A stretch of DNA of 64,000 bases from Paludibacteraceae bacterium (GTDB lineage: Bacteria > Bacteroidota > Bacteroidia > Bacteroidales > Paludibacteraceae), in assembly GCA_017962085.1 (NCBI GenBank), contig JAGCWA010000057.1, positions 1 through 64,000 on the forward strand, given 5' to 3'. Positions 18,769 through 26,793 of the stretch are shown one piece after another (the stretch's first letter is position 1; each line of letters begins with the position of its first letter). Under the pieces are notes generated by a model. The model saw only the letters and a list, made by a program, of their open reading frames with translations. It was not told the DNA's origin and did no database searches. Position numbers and translations under genes: made by a program.

Positions 18769-18860
18769 TTTTTTCTCGCTGATTTCGTTTTTTTTCTCGC
18801 TGATTTCGCAGATTACGCAGATAAAAAAATCTGTGAAATCTGCGCTATCTGCGAGAGATT
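18769..18860. repeat. 92-bp hairpin repeat, copy A (between GxxExxY gene and hsdR)
   Basis: It differs from copy B (19251-19342) at about two positions and has the same orientation. It contains two tandem copies of a 19-20 bp T-run/CTCGCTGATTTCG unit. These are followed by imperfect inverted arms built from GCAGATTACGCAGAT and ATCTGTGAAATCTGCG, facing each other around an A-run, so the transcript could fold into a long hairpin. It starts 8 bp from the hsdR start codon and ends right at the stop codon of the GxxExxY gene. Similar repeats next to GxxExxY genes are, from memory, common in Bacteroidota. Confidence 0.9.
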
Positions 18861-19238
18861 TTATAATCCGTTCACTATTCTAACAATATCTTTTGACAAG
18901 TCGGTTGTGTTGAAGTTTACTAGCAACCCAACTTTCTTGCCAGATATTTTCAGATAGGTGAGCAGTTGTTTCTTATGTACGTCTTTCAACAGCTCGACCG
19001 ATTTCAGTTCTATTATCACTTTATCTTCTACCAAGATATCTAGTCTGAAGTCCACTGGAAGCAAATGACCATCGTAATATACATCCAGTTTTTTTTGACT
19101 CTCCACTTGTAACCCATCTTCGCGCAGTTGATAAAGTAGCGCGGCTTCATAGACAGATTCCAAAAGTCCTGGACCAAGTTCGTTGTACACTTTGAAAATC
19201 GCTCCCCTGATTTTGTATGTTATATCGTTCTCATTCAT
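18861..19238 (-). CDS. GxxExxY protein (PD-(D/E)xK superfamily)
   Basis: A 125-aa protein named for its motif, seen here as Gly24, Glu27 and Tyr30 in GLLESVY. A nuclease-like core follows: Asp67 in DFRLDILVEDK and Glu77-Leu-Lys79 in IIELKSVE match the PD-(D/E)xK fold (PDDEXK_3 family). The biochemical role is unknown to me; a DNA or RNA nuclease function is only an inference from the fold. It lies inside the hsd operon between hsdS and hsdR, bracketed by two nearly identical 92-bp repeats, which suggests it was inserted together with one repeat. The start codon is 12 bp from copy B. Confidence 0.88.
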   Translation of the reverse strand: MNENDITYKIRGAIFKVYNELGPGLLESVYEAALLYQLREDGLQVESQKKLDVYYDGHLLPVDFRLDILVEDKVIIELKSVELLKDVHKKQLLTYLKISGKKVGLLVNFNTTDLSKDIVRIVNGL

Positions 19239-19250
19239 TTCTCATTTACT

Positions 19251-19342
19251 TTTTTTCTCGCTGATTTCGTTTTTTTTCTCGCTGATTTCGCTGATTACGC
19301 AGATAAAAAAATCTGTGAAATCTGCGTTATCTGCGAGAGATT
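19251..19342. repeat. 92-bp hairpin repeat, copy B (between hsdS and GxxExxY gene)
   Basis: This is the same element and orientation as copy A, about 90 of 92 bases identical by eye; the differences seen are an A/T change in the CAGATT/CTGATT arm and a C/T change in the second arm. Its inner end runs into the hsdS stop codon at 19341-19343, and its outer end is 12 bp from the GxxExxY start. High identity implies recent duplication or gene conversion. Confidence 0.9.
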
Positions 19343-20453
19343 AAGTTAAACTTCCCCTTATCAACACCGGGCATATATTTTTGAGCTGTTCTTTTAGTGC
19401 CTCTGCTATACGTTGGCGCTCGATATAACACTTATGTATATTGACTATCTCACGTTGAACTGAAATGTCTGGGATTGGGATTTCCACATCATTCATATCA
19501 TCCATCGTGAACACCTCTCTTGCACTACCCCATGAATTGAAACGTGCGTAGCGGTCAAACTCTGGACGGTCGAAGAACATAAAAAGGTATTCTGGTAAAA
19601 GCTTTGATGTATCTTTGCTCTTGAAAGTTGTATATATGGAAGAGACAAGGATTGGCTCTCTATCACGATTCAATGCAATAGCCATCTTATCACCTCTCCT
19701 TGAAGTGTCAGGTACATATACAAAAGTGTTTGCTTCTACAACCTTGTATGATGTAAGACTTACACCATTCATGTCTGCTTTGGTATCAATAAAAGATTTC
19801 TCTGTTGATATTCCTTTAACACTATTCAACTTTAATCGATTATCCGAATTCCTTTTATCGTATTGTTCAATGAACTCTCCAATTTTCAATTTTTGATTTT
19901 CAACTTTCAATTTATCCAAGTATCCATCGCAAACAAGTTTCAATTCTTCCACTTTGCTTTGATAGGCAGCAAGATTGTTTTGGAGTGCCAAATAAACATC
20001 AACGTATTTACGCTGCTGCTCGATAGAGGGAAGAGTGATGTCAAAATCAACAAATCTTTCCCAATCCAAGTTTGAGCGAATGCTTCCATCGCTACAGAAA
20101 GCACCAAAACGGTCTTTTTCTTTCGATAGAAAAAGCATGAAAAAATACTCTGGAATGACAAGATCTTCCCGAATAACTTCAAAAGTCGTATATGCAGGAG
20201 ATACGATTATTGGTTCTTCTCCATCATACATGCTTATTCGTATACATTCATCTCTTCCTGTCTGCATTCCACTAAATACAAAACGTTTCTTACGAACCAC
20301 CTTATACTTCGATTCGTCAAGCCCTTCTGTATTAGCCCATGTCGGCATAAACTCTTTATTGATATTCAACCCGTAAAAGTTGGTATAACCATAAGAATTA
20401 CGCTCGTCACAAACAGAAATTAATTTGCTTATCTTATACATACTCAATCCCAT
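19341..20453 (-). CDS. hsdS: type I restriction-modification specificity subunit
   Basis: HsdS recognises the two halves of the DNA target and bridges the methylase subunits. From 20453 (MGLSMYKISK) it is 370 aa, starting 4 bp after the DUF1016 stop. It has two target-recognition domains, each followed by a helical spacer (YVDVYLALQNNLAAYQSKVEEL; EIVNIHKCYIERQRIAEAL). The two recognition domains resemble each other: YKVV, then I-hydrophobic-S...YTTF occurs in both. They may therefore share ancestry and see related half-sites. The join between the halves is coded by a low-complexity DNA repeat at 19881-19913. No second hsdS or recombinase is nearby, so phase variation is not suggested. Confidence 0.9.
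   Translation of the reverse strand: MGLSMYKISKLISVCDERNSYGYTNFYGLNINKEFMPTWANTEGLDESKYKVVRKKRFVFSGMQTGRDECIRISMYDGEEPIIVSPAYTTFEVIREDLVIPEYFFMLFLSKEKDRFGAFCSDGSIRSNLDWERFVDFDITLPSIEQQRKYVDVYLALQNNLAAYQSKVEELKLVCDGYLDKLKVENQKLKIGEFIEQYDKRNSDNRLKLNSVKGISTEKSFIDTKADMNGVSLTSYKVVEANTFVYVPDTSRRGDKMAIALNRDREPILVSSIYTTFKSKDTSKLLPEYLFMFFDRPEFDRYARFNSWGSAREVFTMDDMNDVEIPIPDISVQREIVNIHKCYIERQRIAEALKEQLKNICPVLIRGSLT
19881..19913. repeat. low-complexity TTTTCAA-type repeat inside hsdS
   Basis: Four imperfect copies of a TTTTCAA/TTTTGA heptamer-like unit encode the KLKVENQKLKIGE stretch linking the first spacer helix to the second recognition domain. The same kind of repeat is, from memory, frequent in Bacteroidota genomes. 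Being in frame, it lengthens the linker, which in known type I enzymes sets the gap between half-sites. Confidence 0.65.
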
Positions 20454-20457
20454 AGCC

Positions 20458-21612
20458 TTACTCTTCCTCCTCTTCATTATTTTGTAAACGGAATATTTCT
20501 TTTTGTTGTTCTATTTCACGTGCCAAAACTTCCTTTGACGGCATATAGGTAAGATACTTTGAAGCATACATCTGCTTGTTGGTGGCAAGAGTAGAAAAAC
20601 GTGCCACATCGGCATTTGTCTCTGAACAAAGAATTATTCCGATTGCTGGATTATCGCCTTCGGGACGCTTGTAGGTGTCAAAAAGTTTAAGATACATATC
20701 CATTTGACCCACATCCTCATAAGACACTTTGGTGGTCTTGAGGTCAACCAAAACGAAACATTTCAATAGATAGTTATAGAATACGAGATCAATGTAGTAA
20801 TCATTGTCTTCCGTATGTATGTGCATTTGCCTATCAACCAAAGCATACCCTTTGCCCATCTCCATCAGAAAATGTTCCAAGTGATCAAGAATGGCTTGCT
20901 CCAGTTTGCTTTCTGTGAATGCTTCCCGATGTTTAAGCCCCAGAAACTCAACAAGCATAGGGTTCTTGACAAAGGTTGATTTCTCGTTCTCATAATCAGC
21001 TGTCAAACGGCACATCTCGTCAATCACTTCTTGTCTCTGTGACTTTGGGGTTTGAGCAAGGCGATAGTAATATTGAGAATCAATATTGCGCTTCAGCGTG
21101 CGATAGTCCCATTGTTGCGTGGCAGCCTCATGCATATACCAAAAGCGTGCATCAGGATCAGCCACACGTATCAGTCTTTCATAATGACTCCATGAAAGCT
21201 GAACTGGCATTGCGATTCCATTGTCGGAAGATTCGGCAGGCATTGTCTGCCGAATCTGTCTAAGTCTCGATTTGAATTCGGCAGGCATTGTCTGCTGAAT
21301 TTGCAAGTCGCTGAATGTCAAGTAGAACTTGCGAAAACTCTTTATCTGTGTTTCGGAGAAGCCTTGTCCAAACTCTTTTGTAAGAACTTGGGATGCCAGT
21401 TCTACAACGTGCTTGCCGTATTCCGCACGAATCTTTCCCTGTTGTTCCTGCTCTACAATACGTCTGCCGATAAGCCAATTTTGCGCAACCTGCATTAAAT
21501 TAGCCATACGGTAGCTGGCGTCTCTGGCAGCAGAGACGATTGTCCGAAGGTCGTTTACAAAAATTGTCTCTTTACCTTCTTGGTTATGCAGCGTTATATT
21601 CTCCATAGTCAT
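20458..21612 (-). CDS. DUF1016 (YhcG-type) PD-(D/E)xK nuclease family protein
   Basis: This 384-aa protein has an N-terminal DUF1016 region (RMANLMQVAQNWLIGRRIVEQEQQG...YGKHVVELASQVLT) and a C-terminal nuclease-like domain. The latter includes GYALVDRQMHIHTEDNDYYIDLVFYN and, downstream, FVLVDLKTTK; the Asp and Asp-Lys residues there fit a PD-(D/E)xK site. Related genes are often found inside type I restriction operons, but their role is unclear. Its start overlaps hsdM by 4 bp (ATGA) and hsdS follows directly, so translation is coupled. An in-frame insertion with two QTMPAE repeats lies at about residues 105-127, encoded by palindromic 25-bp repeats. Confidence 0.85.
   Translation of the reverse strand: MTMENITLHNQEGKETIFVNDLRTIVSAARDASYRMANLMQVAQNWLIGRRIVEQEQQGKIRAEYGKHVVELASQVLTKEFGQGFSETQIKSFRKFYLTFSDLQIQQTMPAEFKSRLRQIRQTMPAESSDNGIAMPVQLSWSHYERLIRVADPDARFWYMHEAATQQWDYRTLKRNIDSQYYYRLAQTPKSQRQEVIDEMCRLTADYENEKSTFVKNPMLVEFLGLKHREAFTESKLEQAILDHLEHFLMEMGKGYALVDRQMHIHTEDNDYYIDLVFYNYLLKCFVLVDLKTTKVSYEDVGQMDMYLKLFDTYKRPEGDNPAIGIILCSETNADVARFSTLATNKQMYASKYLTYMPSKEVLAREIEQQKEIFRLQNNEEEEE
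21231..21300. repeat. paired 25-bp palindromic repeats inside the DUF1016 gene
   Basis: The unit at 21231-21255 recurs at 21276-21300 with one difference, 45 bp (15 codons) apart. Each unit is itself an inverted repeat (TTCGGCAG ... CTGCCGAA around a short loop). On the minus strand it codes I-x-QTMPAE twice. The insertion keeps the frame and lies between the DUF1016 region and the SWSHY motif. Confidence 0.8.
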
Positions 21613-23225
21613 ACCTTCTCTTTGTTTATGCTATAGCCAATGCCTTTAAACGCCTCTTCAAGCATCTTTTGAGATTCCTTCTCACGTTGTATAAGTTCTT
21701 TCATCTCCTGCTGAATGCGAGCCATCTCCTTGGGATAGTCTATCTCCAAATCGTGGTCAATGAACTCGATGTACTTGCTTGGCACCAACGTCCAATTGTT
21801 CTGTTCAATCTCGTCAATGCTCACGCTGCGATATAGCTCTGGCACAGCAAAGTTGTTGCCATCAATACCTTCTGACTGCCACTGATGATAGATATCTGCC
21901 ACACGCTGAATCTGTTCCGCAACGAGTTGTACCTTCTTCTTCTGTTCGCCCTTGACAGGGTTCTCGGTCCATTGCCGCAAGTCCATAAAGAGAATTTCGT
22001 GCTCCCTATTACGGAGTTCACGACCATGATATTTTCGATCCTTCTTATTTTGGTTCAGGATCCAAAAAGTGACGCTGATATCCGTTGTGATAAAAAGTTC
22101 TCTTGGCAAGATGATAATGGCTTCCACTTTGTCGTTTTCTATCAACTTCTTGCGGATTTCAAGGGCATCGGTATCTCCCAAGGCACCATTGGCCAACAAG
22201 AATCCTGCAACACCCGAAAGAGGCTTCAGGTGAGAAAGCATGTGAAGAATCCAGGCATAGTTGGCGTTGCTCTCTGGAGGAGTAGCATAGTCTGTCCAGC
22301 GAGAGTCATTCTTCAGATTATCATTCCACCATCCCTTCAAGTTGAAAGGAGGATTAGCCATAATATAGTCGAAGTACAAACCTTTGTGAAGGTCATTGGT
22401 GAAAGAGGAATCGCTTTCAGAACCCAAATTATGACTGATGCCGCGCAGAGCGAGGTTCATCTTTGCCAGACGATAGGTGGCAGCCTCCTTCTCCTGACCA
22501 TATACGTTGATACGGCTAATGTCACCTTGTTTGGCTTTCACAAGGTCGGTACTCTGAATGAACATACCGCCAGAGCCACAACACGGATCATATAATGTGC
22601 CATCGAACGGCTCGATAACAGTAGCGATGAGCTGAACGACATCATGTGGGGTATAGAATTCACCTTCCTCCTTTGTCGCATTGACGGCAAACTCTTTCAA
22701 GAAATACTCATACACGCGGCCAATCAGGTCTTTCTCTTCACCAAACGTCTTATGGCTGATTTTGTTGACCTCGTCCACAATCTTCTTCATGTCGTTGGCT
22801 CCAAGATTGCGCTGGGTGAATGTACCTTCCACAAAACAACCCTTCAGCGTAGGATTCGTTTCGCCGATACTGCGCAGAGCAGTATCAAGAGCCACATTCA
22901 ACTGTGGAGCTGCCGTGTTGATGATGGTTGACCAACGAGCCTCTACTGGCAAATCGAAAGTACCATCTGCAAAAGTAGCATCATCAAAGAAAGCCTTGAT
23001 AATTTCCTCATTGTCAGGGTTTAAGCCTTCCTCAATGAGCCGCTTACGAAGCGATGCTACGCCATCCTCGTATTTCTCACCCATAAAGCGGAGGAACACG
23101 AGAGTAAGCATCATATCGCGTTTTTCAAAGAACGATCCTGAGTTCTTCGCCTGTCTCAATATATCCCTGCACTTGAAAAGAATATTGTCAAGATTGAGAG
23201 TTTCTTCTTTTGCTTTCTTTGCCAT
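21609..23225 (-). CDS. hsdM: type I restriction-modification DNA methyltransferase
   Basis: HsdM methylates adenine N6 at the target defined by HsdS. From 23225 (MAKKAKEETLNLDN) it is 538 aa; an ATG 15 bp upstream gives five extra residues and fits less well. Present are the N-terminal helical domain (ILRQAKNSGSFFEKRDMMLTLVFLRF), the AdoMet motif LYDPCCGSGGMF (DPCCGSGG at 213-220) and the catalytic NPPF (291-294). It is the first gene of the operon. Confidence 0.96.
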   Translation of the reverse strand: MAKKAKEETLNLDNILFKCRDILRQAKNSGSFFEKRDMMLTLVFLRFMGEKYEDGVASLRKRLIEEGLNPDNEEIIKAFFDDATFADGTFDLPVEARWSTIINTAAPQLNVALDTALRSIGETNPTLKGCFVEGTFTQRNLGANDMKKIVDEVNKISHKTFGEEKDLIGRVYEYFLKEFAVNATKEEGEFYTPHDVVQLIATVIEPFDGTLYDPCCGSGGMFIQSTDLVKAKQGDISRINVYGQEKEAATYRLAKMNLALRGISHNLGSESDSSFTNDLHKGLYFDYIMANPPFNLKGWWNDNLKNDSRWTDYATPPESNANYAWILHMLSHLKPLSGVAGFLLANGALGDTDALEIRKKLIENDKVEAIIILPRELFITTDISVTFWILNQNKKDRKYHGRELRNREHEILFMDLRQWTENPVKGEQKKKVQLVAEQIQRVADIYHQWQSEGIDGNNFAVPELYRSVSIDEIEQNNWTLVPSKYIEFIDHDLEIDYPKEMARIQQEMKELIQREKESQKMLEEAFKGIGYSINKEKV

Positions 23226-23295
23226 ACTGTTATCTTTCAATTTTCAGTCACAATGTATTGTGCTTATATTTTTTGTAAATATACGATTTATAATG

Positions 23296-23332
23296 AGAAA
23301 AAGGTGCGCCCCTTTAAGAAACGCACCTTCAT
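23296..23332 (-). terminator. Rho-independent terminator of purM
   Basis: Read on the minus strand, AAGGTGCG pairs with CGCACCTT (23322-23329 and 23301-23308), followed by a T-run. It lies about 20 bp past the purM stop and separates purM from hsdM. Confidence 0.85.
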
Positions 23333-23352
23333 TCCATTATATTTTCCCTCTT

Positions 23353-24519
23353 TTAGTACTCGAACCTTCCGAATTCGCTCTCGATGACCAGCTGCGTCTT
23401 GTCTGACTTCTCCACGAAGCCGACGATCTGTGCGTCGATGCCGAACGATTGGGAGATGCGGATGATATCCTCCGCCTTCTCCTTCGGCAAATAGATCTCG
23501 AAGCGATGACCCATGTTGAACACCTTGTACATCTCTTGCCAGTCTGTGCCGGACTGTTCCTGGATGGTCTTGAACAATGGAGGAACAGGGAACATATTGT
23601 TCTTCGTGATCTTCACGTTCTCCACGAAATGGAGCACCTTGGTCTGCGCACCGCCGGAGCAGTGTATCATGCCGTGGATGGAAGAACGGTGGGTGTCGAG
23701 TATTTTCTTGATGACCGGCGCATAGGTGCGGGTAGGGGAAAGAACCATCTTTCCTGCGTTGACAGGGCAGTTTTCAACCGCATCCGTCAATTTCAGCTTG
23801 CCTGAGTAGACCAGTTCGTCTGGAACCGCCGCATCGAAGCTCTCCGGGTATTTCTTAGCCAAGTATTTTGCGAATACATCGTGGCGGGCGGAGGTCAGTC
23901 CGTTGCTGCCCATACCCCCGTTGTACTCCTTCTCGTAGGTGGCTTGTCCGTAGGAGGCGAGTCCCACGATGACGTCACCCGCCTGGATATTGGCGTTGTC
24001 GATCACGTCGGCGCGTTTCATGCGGCAAGTGACGGTGCTGTCCACGATGATGGTGCGGACCAAGTCGCCCACGTCCGCGGTCTCGCCGCCTGTCGCGTAG
24101 ACACCCACGCCCATCTTGCGGAGTTCCGCTAAGAGCTCGTCCGTTCCGTTGATGATGGCCGAGATGACCTCACCGGGCACCAGCAATTTGTTACGTCCGA
24201 TGGTGGAGGAAACCAGGATGTTGTCCGTCGCACCCACGCAAAGCAGGTCGTCGATGTTCATGATCAGCGCGTCTTGGGCGATTCCCTTCCAAACGGAGAG
24301 GTCTCCCGTCTCTTTCCAATAGAGGTAGGCGAGAGATGATTTCGTGCCTGCACCGTCCGCATGCATGATGTTGCAGTACGCTGGGTCACCCCCTAAGATA
24401 TCAGGGATAATCTTGCAGAACGCTTTAGGGAAAATACCTTTGTCGATGTTTTTGATCGCGTTGTGTACATCCTCCTTGCTGGCCGACACTCCACGCAGAT
24501 TGTAACGTTGATCGCTCAT
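23353..24519 (-). CDS. purM: phosphoribosylformylglycinamidine cyclo-ligase (AIR synthase)
   Basis: PurM closes the imidazole ring of AIR with ATP in purine synthesis. The 388-aa product begins MSDQRYNLRGVSASKEDVHNAIK and has the family motifs HADGAGTKSSLAY, IAQDALIMNIDDLLCVGA, GGETADV and MGHRFEIYLP. It is longer than E. coli PurM (345 aa), as in other Bacteroidota. It has its own upstream -7 element and terminator. Codon use is GC-richer than in the adjacent hsd operon, marking the island boundary. Confidence 0.94.
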   Translation of the reverse strand: MSDQRYNLRGVSASKEDVHNAIKNIDKGIFPKAFCKIIPDILGGDPAYCNIMHADGAGTKSSLAYLYWKETGDLSVWKGIAQDALIMNIDDLLCVGATDNILVSSTIGRNKLLVPGEVISAIINGTDELLAELRKMGVGVYATGGETADVGDLVRTIIVDSTVTCRMKRADVIDNANIQAGDVIVGLASYGQATYEKEYNGGMGSNGLTSARHDVFAKYLAKKYPESFDAAVPDELVYSGKLKLTDAVENCPVNAGKMVLSPTRTYAPVIKKILDTHRSSIHGMIHCSGGAQTKVLHFVENVKITKNNMFPVPPLFKTIQEQSGTDWQEMYKVFNMGHRFEIYLPKEKAEDIIRISQSFGIDAQIVGFVEKSDKTQLVIESEFGRFEY

Positions 24520-24595
24520 AATATGTATATTATTTTATTTTTTATTCATCCTCACATTGCCTAGCCGTGCGTTTCCCGCTCCGAAAAAGGCACCA

Positions 24596-24603
24596 CAAAG
24601 TTA
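24596..24603 (-). promoter_or_regulatory. purM: -7 element for purM (TAACTTTG)
   Basis: The reverse complement of 24596-24603 is TAACTTTG, a match to TAnnTTTG located 77 bp upstream of the purM start. No TTTG at ideal spacing is seen. Confidence 0.5.
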
Positions 24604-24932
24604 CGTAAAAAAACGACAAAGCGTTCTTTGCTTTTCTATTTATACTTGATTCCTCCGCGAAGTTCTTCGGATTAACTTGTATTTTATTTATAATCAATTA
24701 TTTGTAATTTTAGGTAATCGTTTTTGGGGGAAAACGGAACGGTTGTTTGGGGAGGAGAAGGTATGGGGATAGATTGCATGGAAGAATGAAAAAGTTAGCG
24801 AAGGGTGATTTGTTTGGCGGAATCCTTAATCGTGTGGGTGGTTTTTTCGTGTTGTCTGATGGGGTTGCATAGATTTTTGTTTGGACGGATGAGTTTGTGG
24901 GAATTTTTTGTGTGTTATTTGGATTTTGATAT

Positions 24933-24940
24933 TATTTTTG
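24933..24940 (+). promoter_or_regulatory. -7 element for paaK (TATTTTTG)
   Basis: TATTTTTG lies 30 bp upstream of the ATG at 24971. A TTTG at 24907-24910 is 22 bp upstream. This also argues against translation starts before about 24945. Confidence 0.6.
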
Positions 24941-24970
24941 CAAAGTATAACAAAAGTATTAGGTAAGAAA

Positions 24971-26275
24971 ATGATCTGGAACGAGACGGTAGAATGTATG
25001 GACCGGCAACGCCTGAGGGATTTGCAGAGTGTCCGATTGAAGAGGGTGGTCGAAAGGGTGTATCACAACTGTGAGCCATATCGCAAACGAATGCAGGAGG
25101 CAGGTGTGTCACCGAGTGATATTAACGGCATAGAGGACATCGCAAAGTTGCCCTTTACCTCTAAGCAGGATCTGCGCGACTATTATCCATATGGTTTGCT
25201 CTCTTCTCCATTGTCTGAAATCGTCCGTATTCACGCCTCTTCCGGTACGACTGGAAAGCCGATTGTGGTCGGTCTGACCCGTAATGACCTCTCCGTTTGG
25301 TCGGAGGTGGGTGCCCGTTGCCTGACAGCGTTCGGATTGGGAAAGAACGATACAGTCCAGGTGGCTTATGGCTACGGATTGTTCACCGGTGGTTTGGGTG
25401 CCCATGCTGCGGTGGAGAATATCGGTGGTACGGTGATTCCTATCTCCAGTGGTAATACCCAGAAACAGATTTTGATGATGCGTGACCTTGGTGCGAAAGC
25501 GCTCGCCTGCACGCCTTCTTACGCAATGTATTTGGCGGAGGCGATGGAGGCATCCGGCTACCCAAGAGAGGACTTCCAACTGCGTGTCGGTGTCTTCGGC
25601 GCGGAGCCTTGGACGGAGGAGATGCGTCGCACCATCGAGGCGAAATTGAACATTAAAGCATATGACATATATGGTTTGACGGAGATCATGGGTCCGGGCG
25701 TGGGCTACGAGTGCGAATGCCAGCATGGTACCCACCTGAACGAGGACCACTTCTTCCCGGAAATCGTGGATCCTGAGACGGGCGAACCGTTGCCGGAAGG
25801 TTCCCATGGCGAGTTGGTGTTCACGACACTGACCAAGGAGGGTATGCCTCTGATCCGTTTCCGCACGCATGACCTCACCGCTCTTCACTATGAGAAGTGC
25901 AAGTGCGGACGTACGTTGGTGCGCATGGATAAGATCATGGGCAGGTGCGACGATATGTTGATCATCAGGGGTGTGAATGTCTTCCCTTCACAGATCGAGT
26001 CTGTCCTTTGCGAGGCGGAGGAGTTCGAACCGCACTTCTTCATCACGGTCGACCGTGTGAACAACACGGATACCTTCGAGGTGAAGGTGGAGGTTAAGCC
26101 AGAGTATTACAAGGATGATATGAAGGGTATGTTGGAGTTGAAGAAGTCCATCACCCATAAGATTCAGAACGTGATAGGCATCATGCCTGACGTCAAGCTG
26201 GTGGAGCCTCGTTCCATCGAGAGAAGCGAGGGCAAGGTGAAACGTGTGCTTGACAAACGTGTGTTTAAAAACTAA
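24971..26275 (+). CDS. paaK: phenylacetate-CoA ligase family protein
   Basis: An adenylate-forming enzyme of 434 aa that activates an aryl or 2-oxo acid as an acyl-CoA. The AMP-binding loop SSGTTGKP is at 90-97. YDIYGLTEIMGPGV and the C-terminal RCDDMLIIRGVNVFPSQIE are typical of PaaK. No paa catabolic genes are present. In anaerobic gut Bacteroidota this gene usually stands with an ACT-domain gene, as here, and may act in arylacetate use for aromatic amino acid synthesis (inference). I chose ATG 24971 because it matches the family N-terminus and follows the -7 element. Confidence 0.9.
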   Translation: MIWNETVECMDRQRLRDLQSVRLKRVVERVYHNCEPYRKRMQEAGVSPSDINGIEDIAKLPFTSKQDLRDYYPYGLLSSPLSEIVRIHASSGTTGKPIVVGLTRNDLSVWSEVGARCLTAFGLGKNDTVQVAYGYGLFTGGLGAHAAVENIGGTVIPISSGNTQKQILMMRDLGAKALACTPSYAMYLAEAMEASGYPREDFQLRVGVFGAEPWTEEMRRTIEAKLNIKAYDIYGLTEIMGPGVGYECECQHGTHLNEDHFFPEIVDPETGEPLPEGSHGELVFTTLTKEGMPLIRFRTHDLTALHYEKCKCGRTLVRMDKIMGRCDDMLIIRGVNVFPSQIESVLCEAEEFEPHFFITVDRVNNTDTFEVKVEVKPEYYKDDMKGMLELKKSITHKIQNVIGIMPDVKLVEPRSIERSEGKVKRVLDKRVFKN

Positions 26276-26300
26276 TGGTATTTTTAATTCTATTTTGATT

Positions 26301-26735
26301 ATGGCTAATGATAATATGATAGTGAAGCAACTCTCCGTGTTCTTGGAGAACAAGACAGGTCGGTTGAATCATGTGGCTGAGATATTAGGTAAGGAAGGTA
26401 TTAACATGACGGCTTTCAGCGTGGCTGACAACTCCGACTTCGGCATCCTCCGTGTGATTGTGCACGAGCCGGAACGTGCCGCCAAGATTCTTCGTGATCA
26501 CCTTTTCGCGGTCTCTCTTACGGATGTTATTTGCTTGAAGATCAGCAATAAGGCTGGTTCTCTCTCCTCTGTCCTCTCCATTTTGGAGAAGGAGGATATC
26601 TACATCGAGTATATGTACGCCTTTTCCGAGGGCGACGATGCGAATGTGGTGATTCGTCCGGACAAGTTCGAGGAGTGCTTGGCTGCTCTGAAGAAGAATA
26701 ATATCGTGATGTGGAATCGCGAGCAGATTGTCTAA
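26301..26735 (+). CDS. tandem ACT-domain protein
   Basis: A 144-aa protein with two ACT domains: residues about 5-70 (VKQLSVFLENKTGRLNHVAEILG) and about 72-140 (CLKISNKAGSLSSVLSILEKED). ACT domains bind amino acids and regulate enzymes. It starts at ATG 26301, 25 bp after paaK; the pairing suggests it senses an aromatic or branched amino acid and adjusts the ligase or its expression. This is inference from context. Confidence 0.88.
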   Translation: MANDNMIVKQLSVFLENKTGRLNHVAEILGKEGINMTAFSVADNSDFGILRVIVHEPERAAKILRDHLFAVSLTDVICLKISNKAGSLSSVLSILEKEDIYIEYMYAFSEGDDANVVIRPDKFEECLAALKKNNIVMWNREQIV

Positions 26736-26736
26736 T

Positions 26737-26780
26737 GGGTTGGAAGAGGGCGTTCATTCACCCTCTTCAACCTGTTTTTG
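26737..26780 (+). terminator. terminator after the ACT-domain gene
   Basis: GGTTGGAAGAGGG pairs with CCCTCTTCAACC with one bulged G, around a 10-nt loop, then TGTTTTTG. It sits immediately after the stop codon and before the DUF2238 start. Confidence 0.8.
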
Positions 26781-26793
26781 TATCCTCCTTGGG

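Larger units (their letters stand above)
24520..24970. other. intergenic region between divergent purM and paaK
   Basis: About 450 bp with no coding region I can support. Near each end is a promoter element for the flanking gene (24596-24603 minus; 24933-24940 plus). A small CCGCGAA/TTCTTCGG hairpin lies near 24655-24670. The rest is AT-rich with G-rich patches, and I see nothing else definable. Confidence 0.6.

Noticed and set aside
18769-18815. CRISPR-like tandem repeat of T-run/CTCGCTGATTTCG
   Set aside because: Only two adjacent units, no variable spacers, and no cas genes.
19341-21612. Phase-variable hsdS inversion
   Set aside because: One hsdS only, no invertase gene, and the flanking repeats are direct rather than inverted.
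24660-24900. Possible small RNA between purM and paaK
   Set aside because: No promoter-terminator pair or conserved structure that I can support; only weak hairpins.
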